A stretch of 64,000 nucleotides of DNA from Siphonodentalium dalli. Lineage: Eukaryota; Mollusca; Scaphopoda; Gadilida; Siphonodentaliidae. The notes beneath the pieces are model-generated. The model worked only from the letters and a program-made list of their open reading frames with translations. It did not search any database and was not told where the DNA came from. The stretch spans positions 190,468,369-190,532,368 of the forward strand of contig CP136061.1 in the NCBI GenBank assembly GCA_032622095.1, given 5' to 3'. Position numbers and translations under genes: made by a program. Shown here piece by piece: positions 20,341 to 32,504 of the stretch (the stretch's first letter is position 1; every line of letters begins with the position of its first letter).

Positions 20341-21800
20341 TATAGAAATATATATACACAGGGCTTCAATTTAACTAGCTGGTTTACGTGAATGGAAACT
20401 TTGACTAACCATTTCCATGTATGTCATACATCCTCAGAATCATTGATCATTGTGAACTTAGTTAATTTATTTGTTTAATTATTTATGATTAAAACTAAAT
20501 ACCATAATTCTCTCAGCTCCTAACCATACAGATGTAGTATATGTAGCTAGTGCTGTCACTTAAAGATGTTTAAAGATACGGGAGGCGTTGGCAGTTGGTA
20601 TGCTGTTAAAATATTCAGCTCCGTCAAAAACTGCCATAAACAGAAAGAATAGTAAAATATAGACAGACCTCGTTCTTATACCAATCAGAAATATGGCATA
20701 AACAGTATGTTATTGCAAATGTTTTCCTTTGTTATGTAAACAAAAGCAAAAAAAAACGTTACAGAACCTGGTTTTTGTTTAGATGATCCGGATATGGTAA
20801 ACATCAAGAGCGTTATTTGTTACTGTTTTCCTGATATGGAAATAATAAAGAGCGTTTATATCATTTGTGTGTGATTAACCAATAGAATTGCGCTGTGTTA
20901 TGTAAACAGACGCAAAACTTCTGTAACACGAGCAGGTTCTTGTTTACATACACCATTGTACGTCTTGGCGAAAATATACTATTTACGCGCTGATTGTGTT
21001 TGGCATATGAACAAAACTATATATATTTTAATATTCCTTCCGTTGATGGCGATTTCAATAAATATGAATATTTCTGCAACGAACGCCGCCCGTGCCTTTA
21101 AACTCAGGGCCGGGAACCTACGTCACTAAAGCAATCTCTAAACCATCACTTCAAGCATCTACTAAATGGCTGAGGTGTGTTTGATGTTCAAAATTGATAC
21201 CTATTTTCATTGTAAATTTCAGTTATAAATATGACTTTTAACGATTACTGATTTTTAATGTGCATTGTGAATTTCCACAGTTCATGTATTAGTTTATCCC
21301 ATCAGAATTTTTTTTTGTTTTAAACAAATTTAAAATCAAAACTGCTTTGGGTTAGAGACTTAATTGCCAATGATTGGCGATGATTGTTCTTGGTCCTGTA
21401 AACTGTTAATATCTGTCAGGGGATTTGAGCCTCTATTTTACGAGGCTCTGCTGATCCCATATCCCTTGTGGATTTAGTTGGCCATATTAGCACCCCTGGC
21501 CAAGTGGTCCTGCTAATATGCTATGATGTTGGTTGTCCTGCTGAATTGCCATGATGCAGGTAGGGCAAACTGATGCCGTTAAGAAAAAGTACTGTTAATT
21601 TTTCTAAAGTGGTCATTTTCGCAGTGTTTGGCTAATCTGAGATCAAACCAGAGTTGAAAAATATAATAATGCCTGCACTTATGTTTCTAAAACAACATGA
21701 ATAACCATCTTAATGATAGTCGATTTTCAACAACTAATACAAGCAGTATTAAAAATATATCGCAATAAATATGTTTTTGAATGTTTGATATGCATAATAC
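20341..21800. other. intergenic, nothing recognised
   Basis: AT-rich. Only a weak pair of similar segments near 20700 and 20880 (TTATGTAAACA-A-GCAAAA with nearby ACAGAACC/GTAACACGAG) was noticed. No gene. Confidence 0.35.
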
Positions 21801-21805
21801 CTTTT

Positions 21806-24346
21806 TAGCTCAACTTTACTTTGTAAAGTTTGAGCTATTGCCATGGCTTTGTCGTCCGTGTGTGCGTGTGTGTGTGAGTAAGGCGTCAACAATACAGGCT
21901 ACAGGTCGTACCTTTGATCGGATCATTATGAAATTTGTCATAGCTGTTGACATCAACATTTGTACCGGAATGATTAATTTTGGGGTCATTCGGAAAAAAA
22001 ACATGGCCGCCAGCGGCCATCTTAGATTTCAAAATTCAATCCATTAGCACGGGCTACAGGCCGTACTGTTCGTCTGATCGTCATGAAATTTGTCATGGAT
22101 GTTAATATTGACATGTAGATGGGAACGAGTAATTTTGGGGTCATTCGGCCAAAAAACATGGCCGCCAGCAGCCATCTTCGATTTTACTCTTTGCATGACT
22201 AAATCCTTTAGCACGGGCTACAGGTCGTACCTTTGGTCAGATCATCATAAAATTTGTCATGGATGTTAACAATGACATGTAGATGGGAACGAGTCATTTT
22301 TGGGTTATTCAGGCAAAAAACATGGCCGCCAGCAGCCATCTTGGATTTTACTCTTTGTATGACTAAATCCTTTAGCACGGGCTACAGGTCGTACCTTTAG
22401 TCTGATAATCATGAAATTTGTCATGGCTGTTGAAATTGGAATGTAGATGGGAACGAGTCATTTTGGGGTCATTCGGACAAAAAACATAGCCGCCAGTGGC
22501 CATCTTTGTTTTCAAAATTCAATCCATTAGCACGGGCCACAGGTCGCATTGTTCGTCTGATCATCATGAAATGTGTCATGGATGTTAACATTGACATGTA
22601 GATGGGAACGAGTCATTTTGGGGTCATTCGGCCCAAAAACATGGCCGCCAGCAGCCATCTTGGATTTACTCTTTGCATGACTAAATTCTTTGGCACGGAC
22701 TACAGGTCGTACCTTTGGTCGGATCATTATAAAATGTGTCATGGATGTTAACAATGACATGTAGATGGGAACGAGTCATTTTGGGGTCATTCGGCCAAAA
22801 AACATGGCCTCCAGCAGCCATCTTGGATTTTACTCTTTGTATGACTAAATCCTTTAGCACGGGCTACAGGTCGTACCTTTAGTCTGATCATCATGAAATT
22901 TGTCATGGCTGTTGAAATTGGAATGTAGATGGGAACGAGTCATTGTGGGGTCATTCGGACAAAAAATATGGCTGCCAGCAGCCATCTTGGATTTAAAAAT
23001 TAAATCCATTAGCACGGGCTACAGGTCGTTCCTTTGGTCTGATCATCATGAAATTTGTCATGGATGTTAACATTAACATGTAGATGGGAACGAGTAATTT
23101 TGGGGTCATTCGGCCAAAAAACATGGCCGCCGGCAGCCATCTTAGATTTACTCTTTGCATGACTAAATTCTTTGGCACGGCCTACAGGTCGTACCTTTGG
23201 TCGGATCATCATAAAATGTGTCATGGATGTTAACAATGACATGCAGATGAGAACGAGTAATTTTGGGGTCATTCGGCCAAAAAACATGGTCGCCAGCAGC
23301 CATCTTGGATTTTACTCTTTGTATGACTAAATCCTTTAGCACGGGCTACAGGTTCTACTTTTAGTCTGATCATCATAACATTTGTCAAGAATGTTAATAA
23401 TGACACGTAGATGGCAAGGAGTCATTTTGGGGTCATTCGGCTAAAAAACATGGCTGCCAGCAGCCATCTTGGATTTTACTCTTTGTATGACTAAATCCTT
23501 TAGCACGGGCTGCAGGTCGTACCTTTAGTCTGATCATCATAAAATTTGTCATGGCTGTTGAAATTGGAATGTAGATGGGAACGAGTCATTTTTGGGTCAT
23601 TCAGACAAAAAACATGGCCACCAGCGGCCATCTTGGATTTCAAAATTTAATCTATTAGCACGGGCCACAGGTCGTACTGTTCGTCTGATCATCATGAAAT
23701 TTGTCATGGATGATAATATTGACATGTAGATGGGAACGAGTCATTTTGGGGTCATTCGGCCAAAAAACATGGCCGTCAGTAGCCATCTCGGATTTTACTC
23801 TTTGTATGACTAAATTCTTTAGCACGGGCTACAGGTCGTACCTTTAGTCTGATCATCATATTGACATGTAGATGGGAACGAGTGATTTTGGGGTCGTTCA
23901 GCTGTAAAACATGACCGCCAGCAGCCATCTTGGATTTTACTATTTGCATGACTAAATCCTTTCCTGCGGGCTACAGGTCGTAGCTCTGGTCAGAATTACA
24001 TGAAATTTGTCACGGATGTTAACAATGACATGTAGATGGGAACTAGTCATTTTGGGGTCTGTCGGCCAAAAAACATGGCCACCAGCAGCCATCTTGGATT
24101 TTACTCTTTGCATGAATAAATCCTTTGGTGCGGGCTGCAGGTCGTACCTTTGGTAGGATCTTCATGAAATTTGTCATGGATGTTAATATTGACATGTAGA
24201 TGGGAACGAGTCATTTTGGGGTCGTTCGGCCAAAAAACTCTTTGCATGACTGAATCCTTTGGCAAAGGTAAGACATTTCAATCAGCATCTTTCCTATTTC
24301 TCCATTTACTGTAAACCATTAAATTATTCCCCTACCTAAGTTGAGC
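21806..24346 (+). repeat. interspersed element with ~160-bp tandem array and trimeric higher-order structure
   Basis: About 15 units share GGGCTACAGGTCGTACC, GATCATCATGAAATTTGTCA, GTAGATGGGAACGAGTCATT and AACATGGCCGCCAGCAGCCA. The GTAGATGGGAACGAG motif recurs every 155-166 bp (one 139-bp step). Three unit types rotate A-B-C, giving a period of about 480 bp. The array is bordered by TTAGCTCAACTTTAC on the left and AAGTTGAGCTA on the right. Open frames on the minus strand (MAAGGHVFWPNDPK type) are by-products. Confidence 0.85.
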
Positions 24347-24389
24347 TACAGTGTCATTGTTCAGGTTATCAGAACACTGCAAAAGAGAA

Positions 24390-26556
24390 ATTAAACGAGA
24401 GGCCGATCATGATCGGCAGATGTTTAACCCATACCTTGGCGATACCAATTAGCTATTTTAATAAATATAAATCCTTACACCAACCTTTTCACGAGTAAAA
24501 AAGTTTCAATAATTGACACCTTACTATTAAGGTCACAAGTGGAATCAGACTTATAGGGCACCTTGCTCACATAAACACAATAGAAACACGGATGTGGCAT
24601 TCCATTTCAACCTATTAAGTCACTTCAACACAGATATGTCTGATAGAGTGATAAAGCTAATTAAGCTCAATCCATAGTCAGAGAGAAGCACCATAGCAGT
24701 TAGAGACAAAAGAGTTATGTATTTGCTTATTACACTGGAATGTGAGACATAACATATTATGATTTTTTTAATATTGTTATTTTTTTATTATGTTTTGTGT
24801 TAGCTGCATATTAAAAATTCTTGGGATCATTTAGATGGGACAAAAGAGTTAATAGTTCCCCCGATTCAAAAACTTATCAATGCCTGAACAACTATACAAG
24901 TGATGGATGTATAGACCTGGATATAAAATGATTGATAATGATTGGATATAAAATGTTTTATGCAGAATTTTCAGATAGCTAGAGGTAGGATATGAGATTG
25001 GTCAGATTGAAAATATTAGATTCATTACATTGGATAGCATACTGTATGACTATGGAATGGGGTGGGTTAATTTTCTTCTAAGCTGATCATTGGAAAGATA
25101 TAATGTATCTAAACAGCGGAAATATAATTGAAGTTACAGTTAATATATTATCAAAATCATTCAATCGATACCAAAATTTATACAGGTGAAGGATGTTTCA
25201 TCATTAACATGGATGCAATTATTTATATAGTGATCAAGTGAAAAATATTTAGTTATCACATTGTGTCAACAGGATTCTCGGAGGATGTTAATATTTTTGA
25301 GCAAATAAACCAAATGACCCTCACTGTGCAGGTTAGGGGTGTGTTATCATAAACTATGCCAAGAACTATAAACATAATCAATGGAAATATTTGAGTCATA
25401 AAATCGGAGAGAATGGGGTTAATCTTACCCAAGCTAATGAACTGATAAACACAAAGCATGTCATTGGATTTAGAAACCCATACAATAAGTCGGTCTCTAA
25501 TGTCATGAACCTGTTTAAACAAAGGGGTTAACTTAATTTTGTACAGAACACAGAATGGACCAGAGAGTCATCAATCATGGTTTTGACAATTTTTTAGAGA
25601 TGCTAGCCCACTGTGTGATAGAGTCTGAGAGTCAGGAGAGAATTTTTATTAGTGTTGACAGGTGTTCAGAGATTTGTTTGATCAGGTGTTCTGGTCCATA
25701 CAGGAGATAACCCCTATCACTGTGATGTGTGTCTAAAGAGATTTGACTCTGTGAGCCATGGTATTTATCTATTGTCAAGCTAAACAAAACTCATTTCCAA
25801 CAAGACACTGGCTGTGTAATAAGATCTCCTCTTCTAAGCTCACAGTGCCTGCAGGCATTAATTAGATTATCAGCTACTTGAATTTTAAATGGCCATAACT
25901 CTGTTAAAATATACCAGATCAAACTCAAATTTGAACCTGATCTGTATTTTGGGGTGAGGACCATATGTACCAAATTTGGTGCTGATCAGATGAAAAATAT
26001 TTAAGTCAACACAGCTTGGATTAATTCTATTTAAAATCAAGAGCAGAAAGGGTTAACTAAACGATACCAAAAACCATATAGATGAAGACCACGCTAAGAA
26101 AAACCTAGGTAAGAAATATGAGGCAGATCAGAAGAAATATGTTCAACTTATTGCATTGGATAGCATGTGTGTGAAGGGTTAATTATTTTCTAAACTGATA
26201 AACTAATCGATACCAAAAAATATACAGGTGAGGGGTGTGTCATCATAAACCTACATATCAGATATGAAAACAATCGGACAAAAAATACTTTGGTTACATC
26301 ATCGGTTAGCTCATGCCTATGTGCGGATGCAAAGTGTTAATAATTTCTAAACCAATCAACCGATCGATACCAAAAACTATACAGGTGAGGAGTGTGTTAT
26401 CATAAACTTGCACATAAAATTTGAACACGATCCGATAGAAAATATTCGAGTAATTGAATCGGATAGCAAGTGTCTACGGACGAACGACGGATGGTTGATC
26501 CGGACGTCGGCATTATGTGTACCATACATGTTATGGGTACACAAAAAAAATATAAC
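24390..26556 (+). mobile_element. 2.2-kb non-coding interspersed repeat, copy 1
   Basis: Starts at the palindrome GCCGATCATGATCGGC and ends at the palindrome-like GTGTACCATACATGTTATGG, then GTACAC. Collinear with 52548-54722 and partly with 59762-60490. The interior has repeated units: CGATCGATACCAAAAACTAT, GGTGAGG-GTGTGTCAT, GGATAGCA. No reading frame of note. Class unresolved; no target-site duplication seen. Confidence 0.75.
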
Positions 26557-26760
26557 AGTACTTTTTTGCTCACCTGAGACAAAGTCTCCGGTGGAGCTCT
26601 TGTCATCACTCGTCCGTCTGTCCATCAAGAATGGTCTTCTTCTCCAGAACCATAATACCGAATGGGTTCATATTTGGTGTGGATGTTCCCTAGGTGACTC
26701 ACATTCAGGTCAACAGGTCAATTAGTTGCGAAACCAGGGCCATAACTCTATTCCTCCATA
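26557..26760 (-). repeat. AGCTCACCTGAG repeat; empty target of DIRS-like copy 2
   Basis: Read on the minus strand it contains ACATCCACACCAAATATGAA followed by CCCATTCGGTAT. This is the uninterrupted form of the sequence that flanks 31986-36655. Similar pieces are at 30390-30535, 31790-31985 and 36656-36770. Confidence 0.7.
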
Positions 26761-26799
26761 GAAATTCTTAGAACCAGAAATGGAACCAACCATATTAGT

Positions 26800-27490
26800 G
26801 AACCATAAATGGAACCAACTGTTCCCCCACTCAGTGAACCACAATAGTGAACCATACTCACCATCCCTTGACCGTAACAGTTTCAACCAATCACATTGAA
26901 GGATGCCGCACCAAGGGCTATATAAACAGTCAGCAAGCTACTTTTCTCACAACCACAGGTCCTGACGAAGGATAATAATAATCCAAAACTAGTAGACAAT
27001 TTCTAGCAAAGGATTATTGTTGGTGATCTTCCCTGGAGACTAACCTCTCACCTCTCCTTATATTTATTCACTTTACCCACTATCAATGGATAATGGCCAC
27101 ATCACAGCCAACCTACATCGGAACTAGCATGGATTCTCTACTAGAGAGTGCCTCTGAAACTACCGTTATTGAGAACAAGGAACAAACTAAGTGCACTGAC
27201 TAGACACCAGATAATGGTCTGGAACCCACCATATATACACAAAGGCAGATATATCCACATTAACAATCTGTATAAAGCCATTGGCAACAAGACAGCAAAG
27301 GAAATGACACTGAACATACAGTCCAGCTTCCTAGAATTATGCGCTTCCAAATGGAGTAAGCCCCAAATGGCTAACCGCCAATACACCACCAGGGAAAGCC
27401 CCCACCCCAGACATAACCAGAAAACACTTCAACGAGATCCTGTACGATTGTATGGAGATAGTTAATGTCATCACAGACTCATTATAACAT
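26800..27490 (+). mobile_element. possible Penelope-like element 5' fragment
   Basis: A TATA-type motif (GGGCTATATAAACAG, 26918-26932) is followed 27 bp on by GGTCCTGACGAAGGATAATA and a hairpin, which resembles the CTGANGA core of the degenerate hammerhead motif found in Penelope-like LTRs. A frame of 105 codons at 27148-27465 includes LNIQSSFLELCASKWSKPQ, loosely like the region upstream of the reverse transcriptase in such elements. The ribozyme core is imperfect and no reverse transcriptase is present. Confidence 0.3.
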
Positions 27491-27794
27491 CTCTGCTGCA
27501 AACATGACAGATCTACAACACTTTACATACTAAATCATTGATATGCTGCCTTGGGACTCAGATCATTACGCAAACACCAAAGTCTGTGAAATTAGGGAAA
27601 CATACTTTACATTTTACTCAGAATGCTATTTCCTTATGGCTTGAATAGGAAGGACTTTTTAGTCACCTCTCTTCTTATAATTCTTAGAATGACTTCTCAA
27701 AAACCATTGGGCCGATTTAGCTTTTGGTATGGAGGGGCCTTGGAGAAAGTGGAAGCCGAATGGGCTGAATCTTTGCCCCCCCCTTTGCCCTTAA

Positions 27795-28274
27795 AGGTAC
27801 TCAATCCGTAAAGAGGGTCCCCATCTCAACAGATTCCAACAACAACAATCCGATCAGAGGGTCCTATATTACTATTTCTTTGGCTTTGAGGGTAAAAAAT
27901 ATTTGATTCGAGTCGAGGAACCCATCAAACAAAGCTCAGAGTTATTAGATATTGATTTTTGAAATTTGTTATGTTCTCGAGATGAGTACTAATAATTGCC
28001 GTCAATTTCGTATCCTGCTCGAGATTTTTACACCAAAACTCTATTCAAACAGACAAGGATGGATAACTCTAAAATCAAGTGGTAATAAAAACGCAATTTT
28101 GACTGAGATCTGGGCCAGAAAGTATTCCCGATAATGAAAAATAATAGATTTCTAAAATTGATATCTAACAAATCTGAGCTTTGATTGGTGACTTCCTCGA
28201 CTCGAATCAAATATTTTTTACCCCCGAAGCCATTGAAATAGTAATTGAGAGGAGTTTTATCGGATTGAGTACCT
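27795..28274. mobile_element. TTAA-flanked foldback element, copy 1 (480 bp)
   Basis: The tips AGGTACTCAATCC and GGATTGAGTACCT are flanked by TTAA (27791-27794, 28275-28278). The arms pair over ACTATTTCTTTGGCTT and ATATTTGATTCGAGTCGAGG. Sister copies at 61298-61856 and, decayed, 37700-38108. TTAA targets fit piggyBac or Kolobok; the AGG tip leans to Kolobok. Confidence 0.8.
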
Positions 28275-28279
28275 TTAAG

Positions 28280-29289
28280 TCAGGCTAACCATCAAATTTG
28301 AAAAACCCATTAGGTAGAATTCGCAACAAAGTCCATACGCATGTACACGTATGTGCTACCTCCTCCATGGAGCAAGCTGGTCATATTGCAGAAAGCATAG
28401 ACCACTCTGATCCATGGTATGTGACTGTACGAACCAAGATTGGAAACATACCAAGTCAAATGTGGCGAACTGGTTGGGGGGAAAAAACCCTGTAAACTAA
28501 GTTCATCGCGAGCATTATAGGATTTAGAAACAAGGTAGAACTGCGGAATTACTAAATATTTGTGATCGGTACTGAATACCAACCTAGATCGGAGTAATTA
28601 TTCTAAGAAAATAGAGTTAACATTTGTCTGAAGAGAAGTAATATCCATCCAAAAAAGTTACAAGGCCCATCCATATGAAAAAGAAAAGCGGAGATTGACA
28701 CTAAACAAAAGTAATGAACCATGGCATAATGTTCCAGGCCAGATTGGCATACATATTTGGGAAGCAGACATGAAACCAGCATAGTATGATTGCAAATTGT
28801 CACTTTGTTAATAATTTAATAGCTATGTGTCATTTCCCAAATTAGAAATGAATTCACAACAAGTTAAAAACTTGGAATGTGTTAAAAGAAAATGAACTGT
28901 GATAAATACGGTCCAGGTTCATTGTTACTCATATCACTTCCCTGTATCTTGTGCACAAAGGATGAAAAGAGGAAAAGAGCTGCCAGCAGGCTATTATATA
29001 GCTAGAGCGCACGTGACCGACCAAGTGCTACATCACATAACGATTCATAACATACTTATGCTATTTCGTACCAAAATTTTATGTGGGTTCTCATAGACCT
29101 CTTTGTGAATAAAAAGGTTGGCCATAAATTTTAACTTTATGGGGGGATGTCAGGTTGGCCACAAATTTTAACTTTATGGGGGATATTAGGTTGGAAATTT
29201 CCAAAAGTTGGAGTGCTTGATGTACCAGTTGCAACATTTCAACCTAATTTTGTGAACTCAGGAATGTGGTCTGATTGTCTTGTTTAAAA
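28280..29289. other. intergenic, nothing recognised
   Basis: No gene or repeat family identified. Near 29110 and 29155 there is a short direct repeat (GGTTGGCCA-AAATTTTAACT, TTATGGGGG). Confidence 0.4.
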
Positions 29290-29520
29290 AGATTAGGGGG
29301 GTTGAAGATTTGTCAGTGGTGTGCAATTAGAAATTTCAAGCTGAAGGCCTCTGCTCAACGAAGATCCTCCAGCTATGTCCCTGTTTAGAACTACTTGTGT
29401 TAAGTCATTATGACAAGTACTGACTGTTGTAGTGTTCAAGAGTCCCGGTCTTCTCAGTTTTTTGCAGTCAGGTGATCGACTCCACAGTCTTTGACTGGCT
29501 TGTGTTGTTAACATCATCAG
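29290..29520 (-). repeat. repeat shared with 62263-62440
   Basis: The minus-strand sequence matches 62263-62440 over AGTCAAAGACTGTGG-GTCG, ACAAGTAGTTCTAAACA-GG and ACATAGCTGGAGG. A 74-codon frame exists here, but the differences between copies include replacements (R to M, S to P, G to A), so coding is not supported. Confidence 0.6.
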
Positions 29521-29748
29521 TCTGCCTTAACAACATCATAGCAATTGAGCAGGACCCAACCGCATCATAGCACATTAGCAGGACCACTTGACCAGGGGTG
29601 ATTAGGTACATATTATTTATCACATAACACTTACCATTTGCATAGGGACACCCATATATTTATAAGTCTGAGTAAGCTAGTTTGTATTCATGACATGGGG
29701 AAAACTAGGGAGCAGAGGGAAATGAAATGTTTTGTTGGTCCTTTGATA

Positions 29749-29961
29749 CAGTAATGCCCTAAGTAATCGACTCCTTAACCACAGCAGAATTATGGGTAAC
29801 TTTTCAGAATTTGGTCGGAAATATGGCTTGTTGCCATTCATCGGAAAGCTCTCCCCGAGAGCTTTCCGATGAATGGCAACAAGCCATATTTCCAACTAAA
29901 TCCTGAAAAGTTACCCATAATTCTGCTGTGGTTAAGGAGTCGATTACTTAGGGCATTACTG
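29749..29961. mobile_element. TA-flanked foldback MITE, copy 2 (213 bp)
   Basis: The best-preserved copy: tips CAGTAATGCCCTAAGTAATC, centre CTCTCCCCGAGAG, TA at 29747-29748 and 29962-29963. Same length as copy 1. Confidence 0.9.
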
Positions 29962-29964
29962 TAC

Positions 29965-30595
29965 TTATTTGATACTGGCCTTGTTCAATGGTTTATAGAT
30001 ATTTTAGAACCAAAACCTTGCTGTGGGTAAATAAAATGTGTAAACATATATATAATTCTGTAAAAACATCACCGTTAAGAAGAACATGGATAAATAGATA
30101 AACTGTTGTTCTTATATTCATTATTGATAGTTCTCCAATAACAAATTTTGCATGTTGAAACAGTTATGCAAGCAAACGTATTAGTGATTTGTCAATAAAA
30201 AATCGCAAATCGTGTAATAATAATTATTTTAGTCTGAATATAATTTTTAGAATATTTTTCAATGCTTTGACCTTTTCCAATGTTTACTGTCAAGTTTTGA
30301 TTAAATTTTGGTATCTAATTACTGGACTACTTGGATTTTTATTGGTAATGCCACTGTACATGTAACAGTAATCTATCAATATAAAAGCCCAGTGTTTGTG
30401 TGTATATCATTCATTCTGGAGAAGAAGATGTAAAGAAATGTTGACGGATGGACAGATGGCGAGAAGGATGGACTGACGAGTGACGACTGCAGCTCCAACG
30501 GAGACTTCGTCTCAGATGAGCTAAAAAGCTCTTCATAGTTGTTATTCTCATTAATAAGGTGATGCTCTTTATAGTTGTTATTCTCATACACTCTC
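29965..30595. other. non-coding; AGCTCACCTGAG-type fragment and a 35-bp direct repeat
   Basis: 30390-30535 is a piece of the repeat also seen at 26557-26760. TAGTTGTTATTCTCAT occurs at about 30536 and 30572 in direct orientation. The rest is AT-rich and unrecognised. Confidence 0.5.
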
Positions 30596-30600
30596 ATTAA

Positions 30601-30712
30601 AGGGGTACAGTACACTAAATCAGTCCATTTATGGGACCATCTCCTTTTATACTCAACAGTATATATGCAACAAATGAATGAATTTGTGTCATGTTTAGTG
30701 TACAGTACCCCT
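30601..30712. mobile_element. TTAA-flanked mini foldback element (112 bp)
   Basis: Perfect 19-bp arms AGGGGTACAGTACACTAAA, with TTAA on both sides (30597-30600, 30713-30716). Confidence 0.75.
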
Positions 30713-30719
30713 TTAATGA

Positions 30720-31785
30720 GGCGCTGTTGGTCTCAAACATTCTCATTAATGGTCAGACGCATGTTTTGCCAAAATGTTATGGTATTTCAAAAGGGATTTT
30801 CTCAATCTTTCTGGAATTACTTTTTTTAATTTGGTACAAGCGATTATTGTGTCACAACATTTAAGAACCCATCAACCCATTGAATATTATAATATCATTT
30901 ACATTGCTGATAAGGCATGAAAAATATTTAATAATTTCATTGTTTTCAGATACCAAGAACTTCTGTAAAATATATATCTTTCAAAAGTGCAGTTCATATA
31001 TCCATGATGCCATATCTGAAGATCGTAAGGAGACATGATTACCGTACTCTTAAGTCCATTGAAAAAAAAAATGGAAACCAACACCCTATCCCAGTTGAAA
31101 TTCGACATCACCACCAATTCCCGGTGACAATTATGATAAAAAACATAGTCATAGTCGGCAGCTTTGTGATGTTGAGGATTATGACACCTACTGCAACACC
31201 TATCAGAAAAAATAGATTCCAGATGAACAGGACGACCCCAACATAGAATACATCACATGGGAATTAATCTAGATTAAATTGAAATGAATGACATTATCTG
31301 TTATTTGTTTATCAAACACTGTCATATAAGATAAGATATCATTTCATACACAGGAGACATTAGAGAGAATGGCAGGTAGACAAGCTTTATATTGTTAGTG
31401 AAAGAAATGACTACTCAAATAATAGTGGCATTAGGAATGTGAAAGAACAACATTTGTAACAAGGGTACATGTACTTTGACCCTTAAATTAGCAAGGGTAA
31501 CAATCTGTCTGTTCGTGAATTTCTCCCAGGTCCGATTTCAACTATATTTGGTGGGATGAGTTGATGTACCCTGGCGGATGTTATAACGTGGTTATTTTTT
31601 TCAAAATTGAAGTTTACAATTGAAATTTCTTTAAAAAAAAAAAAAATTGAGCAAGGAGTAAAAAAATCTAAAAAAAAAAAAAAAATTTAAATGAAAAATA
31701 TATATATTTTTTTTTAAATTGAGCAAGGAGTTAAATATTATTTTTTACCTTTTTGCAGTTCTGGCTCCGCCCACATCATTTGACC
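30720..31785. other. non-coding, A/T homopolymer-rich
   Basis: Poly-A/T runs at 31630-31735. A block at 31490-31615 resembles 40130-40240 (CCGATTTCAAC-A-ATTTGGTG, CCTGGCG-ATGTTATA). No gene. Confidence 0.45.
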
Positions 31786-32269
31786 CAGTGACCTCGTTTC
31801 AAAATTCTGAACCCCAGTCACCCAAGGACCCTTCATACCAAATATGAACCCATTCAGCATGATGGTACTTGAGAAGAAGAATTACTATGGAGGGAAAGAG
31901 TTATGGCTCTGGCTTCTGAACTACTTGACCCAGTGACCTCATTTGAACAAATCTGAATGTGAGTCACCCGGGGAACATCCACACCAAATATGATATTTTT
32001 TAAAATATAATATATATTTCCTTAAAGAAAGCCTGAACACTGAACTATATGGATAGATGTCCTGCGTTTGTAAAACCATAGTAGAAAAGGGGTTAACTTT
32101 TTTTGTGGTCGCCTACGGTACCTCGCGGTCTTTAGTGGCTTGCTCGTATTAGTCACGCATGCGCAGTCCCAATATAACTGACTGAATACGCCAGTTTATT
32201 TTCAACTCAATCAGGAGATTGGCGAGTTGCGGGGTTGGGAATGGCACCGCCATGGGAGGGCCCTATGAT

Positions 32270-32368
32270 AGTTCAGTGTTCAGGCTTTCTTTAAGGAAAT
32301 ATATATTATATTTTAAAAAATATCATATTTCCGCTAAAGGAAGCCGTTCACACTGAACTATATGGATT
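32270..32368 (-). repeat. internal complementary region of DIRS-like copy 2
   Basis: Reads ATAGTTCAGTGTTCAGGCTT, then an AT-rich stretch, then TCATATTTCCGCTAAAGGAA, then ACACTGAACTATATGGAT. These are the reverse complements of the two outer tips, joined through the same 8 bp seen at the borders. Confidence 0.8.
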
Positions 32369-32504
32369 AGAATGCAAGCCCAGGAGGAGGCACGAGCAAT
32401 AAAGTTAATAGCCAAATTTTGGAGGGAATGCACTCTTCTAAAACAGATTGTACCTAAATATGAACTCTTTAATGAATCTGTTATGATTAGGTACGTGAAA
32501 TAAC

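Noticed and set aside
22527-23287. Minus-strand frames reading MAAGGHVFWPNDPK repeatedly
   Set aside because: By-product of the 160-bp array; indels between units destroy the frame and no such protein family is known to me.
21880-24255. CRISPR-like regularly spaced repeats
   Set aside because: Units are about 160 bp and contiguous without unique spacers; the sequence is eukaryotic.
29293-29517. VLNRDIAGGSSLSR similarity to the end of TnpB/Fanzor-type proteins
   Set aside because: No zinc-ribbon cysteines, and the copy at 62263 shows replacement changes rather than conserved coding.
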